Shown here: piece after piece, positions 32,410 through 39,564 of the stretch
Layout: each line of letters opens with the position of its first letter
How positions within the stretch are numbered: position 1 is the first letter of the stretch
Source of the DNA: Demequina silvatica
GTDB taxonomy: Bacteria > Actinomycetota > Actinomycetes > Actinomycetales > Demequinaceae
Length of the DNA: 64,000 nucleotides
Direction of reading: 5' to 3'
Assembly: GCF_000971215.1 (NCBI RefSeq)
Contig: NZ_BBMA01000003.1
Coordinates: 310,001 to 374,000 of the forward strand
Translations under genes and position numbers: made by a program
The notes under the pieces: generated by a model
What the model saw: the letters and a program-made list of their open reading frames with translations, nothing else
Database searches by the model: none
Told to the model about the DNA's origin: nothing

Positions 32410-32988
32410 CTAGCCCTGCTCCGCCGGGTCGGCGGGGCAGGCCGCGTCGGCGGCGAGTGCCGGGTCAGCGGCGCACTCCGGCGAAGGGTCCGCGGCGCAC
32501 TCGGCGAGCGATGCGGTCACCGCGAGGCGCCGGTCGGGGTCGAGGCGGCCCAGGATCTTCAGCGCGAGGTCGGCCAGGGCGTCGACCTCCTGCTCGGTGA
32601 GGTCCTCGAGGATCATCTCGCGCACCGCGTCGGCGTGGAGCGGGCGCGCGTCCGCGAACGCGTCCGCGCCGGCGTCGGTGAGCACGGCGTTGAAGGCGCG
32701 GCCGTCCTCGGCGCACGCGGCACGGACCACCAGGCCCTTGCGCTCGAGGCCGGTGACCACGCGCGACAGGCGCGGGAGGGTCGCGTTCGTGCGGGAGGCG
32801 AGGGCGCTGAGGCGCAGGCGGTGCGCGGGCGCCTCGTCGAGCGCCTCGAGAAGAGTGAACTCGAATGCGGTGAGGCCGGCGCCTGCCAGGTGGTGATCGA
32901 GCGCGGTCGGGAGCAGCTCGAGCAGCGCGTGGAGGCGCGCGACCGCGACGCGCTCGGGGTGGCGCAGGGCGGTGGTGGTGCTCGTCAT
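32410..32988 (-). CDS. MarR family regulator with Cys-containing tail
   Basis: A 192-residue MarR protein. The winged helix includes RLSALASRTNATLPRLSRVVTGLERKGLV and the wing AEDGRAFNAVLTDAG. After the usual domain end (about residue 155) comes a low-complexity Ala/Pro/Asp tail with four Cys (ECAADPSPECAADP, then AACPADPAEQG), unusual for the family; this may be disordered or a metal/thiol-responsive extension. It is divergent from the oxidoreductase gene, with two 14-base operators between them. Confidence 0.85.
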   Translation of the reverse strand: MTSTTTALRHPERVAVARLHALLELLPTALDHHLAGAGLTAFEFTLLEALDEAPAHRLRLSALASRTNATLPRLSRVVTGLERKGLVVRAACAEDGRAFNAVLTDAGADAFADARPLHADAVREMILEDLTEQEVDALADLALKILGRLDPDRRLAVTASLAECAADPSPECAADPALAADAACPADPAEQG

Positions 32989-33007
32989 GGGTCCATCCTA
33001 CCAAGAG

Positions 33008-33056
33008 GTTGCATCTACAACCAAGAGGGTCTATGGTCGGTTGTTGTAGGTACAAC
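33008..33056. promoter_or_regulatory. Twin MarR operators
   Basis: Two sites of the form GTTG-N6-CAAC occur at 33008-33021 and 33043-33056, 35 bases apart centre to centre, in the gap between the divergent MarR and oxidoreductase genes. Each is a symmetric 14-mer. They probably mediate repression of both genes by the MarR protein. Confidence 0.7.
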
Positions 33057-33094
33057 TAAACGGGTCGCGAGGCCCGGCTCGAAAGGACACGGAC

Positions 33095-33673
33095 ATGACC
33101 ACCTTCACCATCATCGGCACCGGCAACATGGCCAACGCGATCGGCGGCGTGCTCGCCGACGGCGGCAGCTCGGTCACGTACGTCACCAAGGACGAGGTGG
33201 GCACGGCCCCGCTCGCCGGCGACGTGGTGGTCCTCGCCGTGCCGTTCCCTGCGGTCGACTCGATCCTCGCCGCGTACGGCGACGCGTTCGACGGCAAGGT
33301 GGTGGTGGACATCACCAACCCGCTGAACTTCGAGACCTTCGACTCGCTCGTGGTGCCCGCCGGCTCCTCCGCCGCCGCGGAGATCCAGGCGAAGATCCCC
33401 GCCGCCCACGTGGTCAAGGCGTTCAACACCAACTTCGCGGCCACCCTGGGTGCCAAGAAGGTCGGCGAGCTCACCACCACCGTGCTGGTCGCGGGCGACT
33501 CGTCCGCGGCGAAGGCGACGCTGGTCGCGGCCGTCGAGGCCGGCGGTCTCGAGGCGATCGACGCGGGTTCGCTCGCGCGGGCGCACGAGCTCGAGGCGAT
33601 CGGCTTCGCGCAGCTCACCCTCGCGGTGTCGGAGAAGATCGGCTGGACCGGCGGCTTCGGCATCTCGCGCTGA
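33095..33673 (+). CDS. NADP oxidoreductase, coenzyme F420-dependent-like
   Basis: A 192-residue Rossmann protein resembling F420H2:NADP oxidoreductase and related NAD(P)-binding reductases. The motif FTIIGTGNMANAIGGVLADGG binds NADP. VVVLAVPFPAVDSIL and VVDITNPL follow as in that family, then VVKAFNTNFA. GAAAGGACACG provides the ribosome site. Its divergent MarR neighbour and twin operators suggest induction by a small molecule. Whether F420 is used here is unknown. Confidence 0.85.
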   Translation: MTTFTIIGTGNMANAIGGVLADGGSSVTYVTKDEVGTAPLAGDVVVLAVPFPAVDSILAAYGDAFDGKVVVDITNPLNFETFDSLVVPAGSSAAAEIQAKIPAAHVVKAFNTNFAATLGAKKVGELTTTVLVAGDSSAAKATLVAAVEAGGLEAIDAGSLARAHELEAIGFAQLTLAVSEKIGWTGGFGISR

Positions 33674-33683
33674 CCCCCTGAGC

Positions 33684-33720
33684 GCGACGCGCGGCGGACC
33701 TTCGGCTCGCCGCGCGTCGC
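33684..33720. terminator. Bidirectional terminator hairpin
   Basis: GCGACGCGCGGCG (33684-33696) pairs perfectly with CGCCGCGCGTCGC (33708-33720) over an 11-base loop. It separates the convergent oxidoreductase and hydrolase genes. Confidence 0.85.
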
Positions 33721-33734
33721 CGCGCATCCGGCCC

Positions 33735-35543
33735 CTACCGCCCCAGCTGCTCGAGGAGCGTCAGCCGCTCGGCGCGGCGCTCGTTGAGGAAGTCGCCCAG
33801 CGCCTCCGTGTCTGCGGCGGTCCAGTCGTCCGGGTCGGTGACGCCGACCCACGCCTGCAGGTTCGCCTTCGCCGTGTACATGTGCCCGTAGCCCTCCGGC
33901 ACGGAGCCGGCGGCGGGCATGTCGAGCATGGTCTGCCAGCCGGTGATGAGCGGGAACCAGTTCATCTGCGGCGACACGTCCGGCGCCCGCTCACCCTCCT
34001 GCAGCCACTCGGGCTCGCGGTAGAACGTCACGGGGGAGAAGAACACCACCGGATCCGAGCCGTGCTGGAGGTACACGACCCGCGTGGAGCCCCACGTCCC
34101 GGACGGCTCGGCCAGCGCATCGTCCTCCCCGGTGAACCGGACCGTGCGACCCTCGCCCACCACGGGCAGCCAGGCGGGGGAGCCCTCGTCGCGCGAGCGC
34201 TCGAGCTCGTTGTGCATGAGGTTGAGGAAGGTGGGGCCGGTGAGGAGGGCGCCGTCGACGGGCTCGTTGAGGATGTCGATGGACCCGAGCACGGACTCGG
34301 GGCCCGCGGAGCCGAGCGACAGCCCGTAGAGGTAGAGCTCGGGGCGTGAGTCCTCGGGCAGGGCGGCCCAGTAGTCGTGCACCAGGCGGAACGTCGCCTG
34401 CGTCGCGTCGGTGACCGCCCTCTGGTCCGCCAGCAGCGACAGCCAGCTGGGCAGGTACGAGTACTGCAGGCCCGCGATCGCGGTGTCGCCGTTGTAGAGG
34501 AACTCGATGGAGTCCGCGGCGTTCGCGTCGATGAGACCGGTGCCGGTGGTGGTGGCGAGCACCAGCACGTCGCGGTCGAAAGCGCCGGTGCGGACCAGCT
34601 CGTCGAGCAGGAGCTGCGCGCGCTCGTCGAGGGTGTCCGCTGACCGCAGGCCCACGAACACGCGGATCGGCTCGAGGGCGCCCCCGCCCGACCAGGAGTC
34701 CAGCTCCTCGACGGACGGCCCCGAGGACAGGAACGCGCGTCCCTGCCGGCCCAGGTCCTCCCACGCCACCAGCGAACCCTCGCCGCCCGAGCGCAGCGGT
34801 GAGGTCACCTCCCTGGTGCCCACCTTGTCGTCGAGGTCGCGCGCGGAGAACGCCCAGTTCGCGCCGATGAACGCCCCGCGCACCAGCACGCCCGAGAACA
34901 CGAGCCACAGCAGCACCACCAGGCCGGCGGTGGCGAGCGTCACCGCGAGGCGGCGGGGCAGCCACCGCCTGAGCAGCGCGTTGCCCCACCGGAACAGCGC
35001 GCGCAGCAGCCGCGCGCACACCAGCACGGTGGCGGCGACCACCAGGCCCATCCCGATGACGATCGGCCACGCGGTCGGGTCGAGCTCCTCCATCCCGAAC
35101 GTGCGGCGGATGCCGTTCTGCCACCCCACCCATCGCCAGATCGCGAGCCCCAGGCTCACCCCGATGAGCCCGAGCACCACCCAGGCCACCACGGTGAGGG
35201 CGCGTCCGCGCAGGTTGGGGACCTCGAGGTAGTTCCAGACCGCGTGCGCGCCCGCGCCCAGCCCGTAGCCGGCCATGAACGACACCCCGGTCGCGAGGCC
35301 CTGCACCAGCGGGACGCGCGGCAGCAGCGACGGCTCGAGCGACACGGCGATGAAGAGCGCCCCGACCACCAACCCCACGCCGGAGAACGTGGGCTCGAGG
35401 ATGCGCGGGGGTCGGGTGGACGATGCGCGGCGACGGGCGCCTGTCAGGTTGCGGACGATCATGAGGCCGCGGGCGGCGAGGCTCGCCTCGGGGGCGGGTG
35501 CGACGTCGGTCGCCGATCCGGTCACGGGCGTCACCCCCTCCAT
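33735..35543 (-). CDS. Alpha/beta-hydrolase family membrane protein (Abhydrolase_9)
   Basis: A 602-residue protein. The N-terminal third carries about five membrane helices (GLVVGALFIAVSLEPSLLPRVPLVQGL, ALTVVAWVVLGLIGVSLGLAIW, then two more), and the C-terminal part is an alpha/beta-hydrolase domain. The nucleophile elbow is LYGLSLGSAG (near residue 408). VVYLQHGSDPVVFFSP likely carries the catalytic Asp, and a later His-containing loop (EGYGHMYTAK) the His. Abhydrolase_9 proteins are found in actinobacterial membranes, with unknown lipid-like substrates. A TACAGT -10 element seven bases upstream of ATG 35543 indicates a leaderless start. Motif copies fall in the N-terminal tail (ASS) and in a loop (DDA). 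Confidence 0.85.
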   Translation of the reverse strand: MEGVTPVTGSATDVAPAPEASLAARGLMIVRNLTGARRRASSTRPPRILEPTFSGVGLVVGALFIAVSLEPSLLPRVPLVQGLATGVSFMAGYGLGAGAHAVWNYLEVPNLRGRALTVVAWVVLGLIGVSLGLAIWRWVGWQNGIRRTFGMEELDPTAWPIVIGMGLVVAATVLVCARLLRALFRWGNALLRRWLPRRLAVTLATAGLVVLLWLVFSGVLVRGAFIGANWAFSARDLDDKVGTREVTSPLRSGGEGSLVAWEDLGRQGRAFLSSGPSVEELDSWSGGGALEPIRVFVGLRSADTLDERAQLLLDELVRTGAFDRDVLVLATTTGTGLIDANAADSIEFLYNGDTAIAGLQYSYLPSWLSLLADQRAVTDATQATFRLVHDYWAALPEDSRPELYLYGLSLGSAGPESVLGSIDILNEPVDGALLTGPTFLNLMHNELERSRDEGSPAWLPVVGEGRTVRFTGEDDALAEPSGTWGSTRVVYLQHGSDPVVFFSPVTFYREPEWLQEGERAPDVSPQMNWFPLITGWQTMLDMPAAGSVPEGYGHMYTAKANLQAWVGVTDPDDWTAADTEALGDFLNERRAERLTLLEQLGR

Positions 35544-35693
35544 CCTTGTGACTGTATCGCCGCCGCGGGGGTGCGCCGCGCATCGTCCCTCGGAACGGCC
35601 GGATGGCACCCAGCGACGCATTGTGACCGGTCCCATTGATAACTATTCCGTAACGAGGGGTTTTCGCGACGGGATCGGCGCTAGCGTCGGCGA

Positions 35694-35770
35694 GTGCGGA
35701 CACAATGGCGTGTCCGCACCTCACTGTGACCCCGGGACGGCCTCGACGATGCGGCCGCCCGGGGTTCTTC
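35694..35770 (+). ncRNA. Candidate structured RNA upstream of haem oxygenase
   Basis: TAGCGT (35682-35687) is followed six bases later by a perfect 10-base stem GTGCGGACAC/GTGTCCGCAC (35694-35719), and then a terminator-like stem ACCCCGGG/CCCGGGGT (35729-35765) with an inner CGGCC/GGCCG pair and a short U-rich tail (TTCTTC). The transcript would start at the first hairpin. It could be a small RNA of about 77 bases or a leader for the haem oxygenase operon. The gap 35544-35829 holds no convincing ORF. Confidence 0.4.
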
Positions 35771-35829
35771 GCATCCGGGCCGCGCGGATTTACGTGACAC
35801 GGCGCTTGCGGAATTGCTATGTTTCAGTC

Positions 35830-36480
35830 ATGACCGAACTCCAGTCCCCGGAGGGGCTCGCCTCGCGGCTGCGCGAGGCCACCGCGCCCGAGCACCGCGA
35901 CACCGAGAACCGCGGGTTCATCACCCGCCTCATGGGCGGCGAGCTCGACCTTGCCGCGTACGTCCGCTACCTCGCGCAGTACACGTACGTGTACCGGGCG
36001 CTCGAGGCCCGCGCGCCGCAGCCGGGGGACCCGGCCTTCCTCGCGGACGAGGCGCTGCGCCGCGTGCCATCCATGGAGGCGGACCTCGAGGCGCTCGGCG
36101 TCGCCGACTGGGAGCGGGCCCTGCCCGCGCTGCCCGCGACGCAGGCCTACGTGGACCACCTGCGCGGCCTCGCGGAGGCCGACGTCCCGCGCTACGTCGC
36201 CCACCACTACACCCGTTATCTGGGGGATCTCTCCGGGGGGCAGGCGATCGCGAAGCTGGTCGCGCGGCACTACGGCGCCACGGACGCGCAGCTGGGCTTC
36301 TACCGGTTCGAGCGGATCGACTCCGCGGTGCGCTACAAGCGTGCCTACCGCGAGCAGCTCGACGCGCTCGACCTGGACGCCGGTCAGGAGGCCGCGCTGA
36401 TCGCGGAGGCGAAGGCGGCGTTCGGGTTCAACGCGGACATCTTCGAGGCCCTCGGCGCGGACGCGCCCCTGCCCGCGTAG
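35830..36480 (+). CDS. hmuO: Haem oxygenase
   Basis: A 217-residue haem oxygenase that opens haem to biliverdin, CO and Fe2+ in the cytosol. The proximal His is in TAPEHRDTENRGFI (residue 22). The distal helix is YLGDLSGGQAIAKLV, with the conserved Gly pair. VRYLAQYTYVYRALE and the C-terminal KAAFGFNADIFEAL fit the family. TATGTT six bases upstream of the ATG suggests a leaderless start. It is the first of four genes; the hmuT GTG shares a base with its stop codon. Confidence 0.95.
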   Translation: MTELQSPEGLASRLREATAPEHRDTENRGFITRLMGGELDLAAYVRYLAQYTYVYRALEARAPQPGDPAFLADEALRRVPSMEADLEALGVADWERALPALPATQAYVDHLRGLAEADVPRYVAHHYTRYLGDLSGGQAIAKLVARHYGATDAQLGFYRFERIDSAVRYKRAYREQLDALDLDAGQEAALIAEAKAAFGFNADIFEALGADAPLPA

Positions 36481-37559
36481 TGGCCGCGCGCACGCTCGCC
36501 CGGCTCGCGGTCGGGGCGCTCGCGCTCGCCCTCGCGGGGTGCAGCGCAGCCGGTGCGCCGTCGGGCGGGGCGACGTTCGCGGCGGGCGCGGTCGGGGGCT
36601 CCGGGAGCGCGACTGGGCCCGTCACCGCGGTCCTCGCGGACCGGTCCGTCGAGGCGGTCGACCGGGTGGAACCGGAGCTGCCGGTGACGGTCGTGTCGCG
36701 CGAGCGCGCCGGCGACCGCGAGGTGACGGTGGCGGACGTCGGCCGGATCGTCGCCGTGGACATGACCGGGGCCATCGCCGCCACGGTCGCGGGCCTGGGG
36801 CTCGCCGACGCGCTCGTGGGCCGCGACGTCGCCGCCGAGATCCCCGGCCTCGAGGACGTCGCGGTGGTGACCGGCTCCGGTCACACCCTCACGCCCGAGG
36901 CCGTGCTCGCGCTCGAGCCGACGGTCCTCATCACGGACGGCAGCATCGGCCCCTCCGACGCGGTCGCGCAGGTGCGCGACGCCGGCATCCCCGTGGTCTA
37001 CGTCGAGAACGAGGCCGGGTTCGACGGCGCGGGCGAGCTCGCGCGGCAGGTGGGCGAGGCGCTGGGCGTGCCGACCGCGGGCGAGGAGCTCGCGGAGCGG
37101 ATCGCGACCGAGGTCGCCGCCGCCACCGCGGACGTCGAGGCGCTCGCCTCCGGCGCGTCCGGGACCGGCGCGAGCGGCGAGGCTCCGCGCATGGTGTTCC
37201 TCTACCTGCGCGGCTCCGCCGGCGTGTACTACATGTTCGGCGACGAGTCCGGCGCGGACGAGCTCATCTCAGCGCTCGGCGGCGTGGACGCCGGCGCGGA
37301 CGCCGGGATCACCGGCATGCAGCCGCTCACCGACGAGGCCATGCTGGCCGCGGATCCCGACGTCATCCTGGTGATGACCAAGGGCCTCGAGTCCGTGGGC
37401 GGCGTCGACGGGCTGCTCGCCGAACGTCCCGCGATCGCCCTCACCACCGCAGGCCAGGAGCGGCGGATCGTCGACATGGACGACCACGACATCCTCGCCT
37501 TCGGGCCGCGCTCCGCCGCGATCGTCGAGGCTCTCGCGGCCGCGGTCTACGGCAGGTGA
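36480..37559 (+). CDS. hmuT: Haem ABC transporter substrate-binding lipoprotein
   Basis: A 359-residue class III periplasmic-type binding protein. The signal peptide ARLAVGALALALAGC ends in a lipobox. The binding domain has VGRIVAVDMTGAIAATVAGLGLADALVG, then LEDVAVVTGSGHTLTPEAVLALEPTVLITDG, as in haem-binding HmuT/HtaT proteins. FLYLRGSAGVYYMFGDESGADELI near residue 240 includes the Tyr-rich region expected for haem ligation. The start GTG 36480 overlaps the hmuO stop (TAGTG). Confidence 0.9.
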   Translation: MAARTLARLAVGALALALAGCSAAGAPSGGATFAAGAVGGSGSATGPVTAVLADRSVEAVDRVEPELPVTVVSRERAGDREVTVADVGRIVAVDMTGAIAATVAGLGLADALVGRDVAAEIPGLEDVAVVTGSGHTLTPEAVLALEPTVLITDGSIGPSDAVAQVRDAGIPVVYVENEAGFDGAGELARQVGEALGVPTAGEELAERIATEVAAATADVEALASGASGTGASGEAPRMVFLYLRGSAGVYYMFGDESGADELISALGGVDAGADAGITGMQPLTDEAMLAADPDVILVMTKGLESVGGVDGLLAERPAIALTTAGQERRIVDMDDHDILAFGPRSAAIVEALAAAVYGR

Positions 37560-38596
37560 GCGGCCGGTCCCGCCGCGCCACGCTGGGCGCGGCGCTCGCG
37601 GTCGCGCTGGTCGCGGGGGTGGTGCTGTCCGCCGCCGTGGGCCAGCTCGCGATCCCGGCGACCGAGGTGGTGGGTGCGTGGCTCCGGGGCCTCGGCGTCC
37701 ACACCGCGTGGGCGCCCGCGGACGACGTCACCACGCAGGCCCTGTGGCAGATCCGCTTCCCCCGCGTCGCCATGAGCGTGCTCGTGGGCGCCGCGCTCGC
37801 CGTCGCCGGCGCGGTCATGCAGGCCATCTTCGGCAACCCGCTCGCCGAGCCCGGCGTGGTGGGCGTGTCCTCGGGCGCGGCGCTGGGGGCCGCGCTCGCG
37901 ATCGTTTCGGGCGCGGCGCTGGGCTCCGTCGCATCCGTCGCGGGCCTCGCGTTCGCGGGCGGCGTGGGCGTCACCCTCCTCGTCTACGCGATGGCCCGCT
38001 CGAACGGCCGCACCGAGGTGGTGACGCTGCTGCTCACCGGCATCGCCGTCAACGCGTTCGCCGGCGCCGGGCTCGCGCTGCTGCTCTTCGTGGGGGACTC
38101 CGCCGCGCGCGAGCAGATCGTGTTCTGGCAGCTCGGCAGCCTCAACGGCTCGCGCTGGAACGAGGTCGCGGTGGTCGCCGTGCTCACCGCGGTGGGCGTC
38201 GCGATCGCGCTCGCGCTCGCGGCCCGCTACGACCTCCTCGCCCTGGGCGAGCGCACCGCCGCGCATCTGGGCGTCCGGGTCGAGCGCCTGCGCATCGTCT
38301 CCATCCTGGTGGTCGCCGTCCTCACCGGCGCTGCGGTCGCGTACGCGGGCATCATCGCGTTCGTCGGGCTCGTGGTGCCGCACCTCATGCGCATGGTGCT
38401 GGGACCCGCCCACCGGGGACTCATCCTCGCCAGCGCGCTCGGCGGCGCGGTGCTCCTCACCTACGCCGACGTGGCCGCGCGCACCCTGATCTCCGGCGCG
38501 GAGCTGCCGATCGGCCTGCTCACCTCCCTGGTCGGCGGGCCGTTCTTCTTCTGGCTGCTGCGGCGCGCGCGGTCGCGGGCGGGAGGCTGGGCATGA
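37556..38596 (+). CDS. hmuU: Haem ABC transporter permease
   Basis: A 346-residue FecCD-type permease with about ten helices. Family signatures are IRFPRVAMSVLVGAALAVAGAVMQAIFGNPLAEPGVVGVSSGAALGA near residue 65 and GIIAFVGLVVPHLMRMVLGPAHRGLILASALGGAVLL near residue 265, which contacts the ATPase. Its GTG overlaps the hmuT stop (GTGA), and the next gene overlaps it by ATGA, so translation is coupled. Confidence 0.95.
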   Translation: MSGRSRRATLGAALAVALVAGVVLSAAVGQLAIPATEVVGAWLRGLGVHTAWAPADDVTTQALWQIRFPRVAMSVLVGAALAVAGAVMQAIFGNPLAEPGVVGVSSGAALGAALAIVSGAALGSVASVAGLAFAGGVGVTLLVYAMARSNGRTEVVTLLLTGIAVNAFAGAGLALLLFVGDSAAREQIVFWQLGSLNGSRWNEVAVVAVLTAVGVAIALALAARYDLLALGERTAAHLGVRVERLRIVSILVVAVLTGAAVAYAGIIAFVGLVVPHLMRMVLGPAHRGLILASALGGAVLLTYADVAARTLISGAELPIGLLTSLVGGPFFFWLLRRARSRAGGWA

Positions 38597-39363
38597 CCGC
38601 TGCGATCCATGCCCGCGGCGTCACCGTCCGCGTGGGCGACGCGACCCTGGTCGACCGGGTGACGCTCGACGTGCGCCACGGCGAGCTGCTCGCGCTGGTG
38701 GGCCCCAACGGCGCCGGCAAATCGACGCTGCTGTCCGCGCTCTCGGGCGAGCGGACCCTCGCGGACGGGCTGATCGAGCTCGACGGGCGGCCGCTGTCCG
38801 CGTGGCAGCCGGCGCCCCTCGCGCGCGAGCGCGCCGTCCTCACGCAGGACAACCAGGTCGCCTTCCCCTTCACCGTCGCCGAGGTGGTCGCGATGGGCCG
38901 CGCCCCCTGGCGGGGCCTTCCCGAGTCCGATAAGGACGATGCGGCGGTCGCCCAGTCCCTCGCGCGCGCCGACGTGACGCACCTGGCCGGGCGGGCCTTC
39001 CCCTCGCTGTCCGGGGGAGAGCGGGCCCGCGTCTCGCTGGCGCGCGTCCTCGCGCAGCGCACCCGGATCGTCATGCTCGACGAGCCCACGGCCGCGCTCG
39101 ACATCCGCCACCAGGAGGAGGTGTTCGCGCTCGCCCGCTCGCTGGCCCGCGCGGGCGCCGCGGTGGTGGTCGTGGTGCACGACCTCTCGCTCGCCGCCGC
39201 CTACGCCGACCGGATCGCGGTGATGGACCGGGCTCGGCTCGCGGGGCTCGGCTCTCCGCGCGAGGTGCTGGTGCCCGAGCTGCTCGAGCGCGTCTACGGG
39301 CTCGGGGTGCGGGTCATCGACGACCCGGACACGGGCCTGCCGGTGGTCCTCCCGCGCCGCTGA
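38593..39363 (+). CDS. hmuV: Haem ABC transporter ATP-binding protein
   Basis: A 256-residue ATPase. Walker A is GPNGAGKST (near residue 38), the Q-loop is AVLTQDNQ, the signature is LSGGERARVSLARVLAQ, Walker B is RIVMLDEPTAALD, and the switch His is in VVVHDLS. It powers HmuU. A dispersed motif copy falls in the variable segment before the signature (DKDDAAVAQ). A terminator hairpin follows after a repeat-rich gap. Confidence 0.95.
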   Translation: MTAAIHARGVTVRVGDATLVDRVTLDVRHGELLALVGPNGAGKSTLLSALSGERTLADGLIELDGRPLSAWQPAPLARERAVLTQDNQVAFPFTVAEVVAMGRAPWRGLPESDKDDAAVAQSLARADVTHLAGRAFPSLSGGERARVSLARVLAQRTRIVMLDEPTAALDIRHQEEVFALARSLARAGAAVVVVVHDLSLAAAYADRIAVMDRARLAGLGSPREVLVPELLERVYGLGVRVIDDPDTGLPVVLPRR

Positions 39364-39390
39364 CCTCCGCTCCCTAGTTCGCTCAGCGAG

Positions 39391-39485
39391 TTCGCTCAGC
39401 ACGGTCCGAGCCGCGACGCGCCGCGCCTCGCGGGCCGATCCGCGCGATCTGCCTGCGTGTCGCGTGGCTGACCGTGCTGAGCGAA
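39391..39485. repeat. 16-bp perfect inverted repeat element
   Basis: TTCGCTCAGCACGGTC (39391-39406) is perfectly inverted as GACCGTGCTGAGCGAA (39470-39485), with an inner CGCGAC/GTCGCG pair. A direct copy of TTCGCTCAGC precedes it at 39378-39387. This 95-base unit lies between hmuV and the htaA terminator. Its origin is unknown. Confidence 0.7.
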
Positions 39486-39512
39486 TTCGGGCCGCGGCGA
39501 GCACGGAACAAG

Positions 39513-39543
39513 AAGGCGCCCCCGGCTGAGCCGGGGGCGCCTT
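39513..39543. terminator. Terminator between hmuV and htaA
   Basis: AAGGCGCCCCCGGC (39513-39526) and GCCGGGGGCGCCTT (39530-39543) form a perfect 14-base stem with a TGA loop. On the minus strand it is followed by a T-rich CTTGTTCC, so it fits the end of the htaA transcript best. Confidence 0.9.
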
Positions 39544-39564
39544 CCGTCATGCGGGGGAGCGGGG

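Noticed and set aside
35700-35740. Short ORF beginning at ATG 35705 upstream of hmuO
   Set aside because: It lies within a perfect hairpin, has no ribosome site and stops within a few codons.
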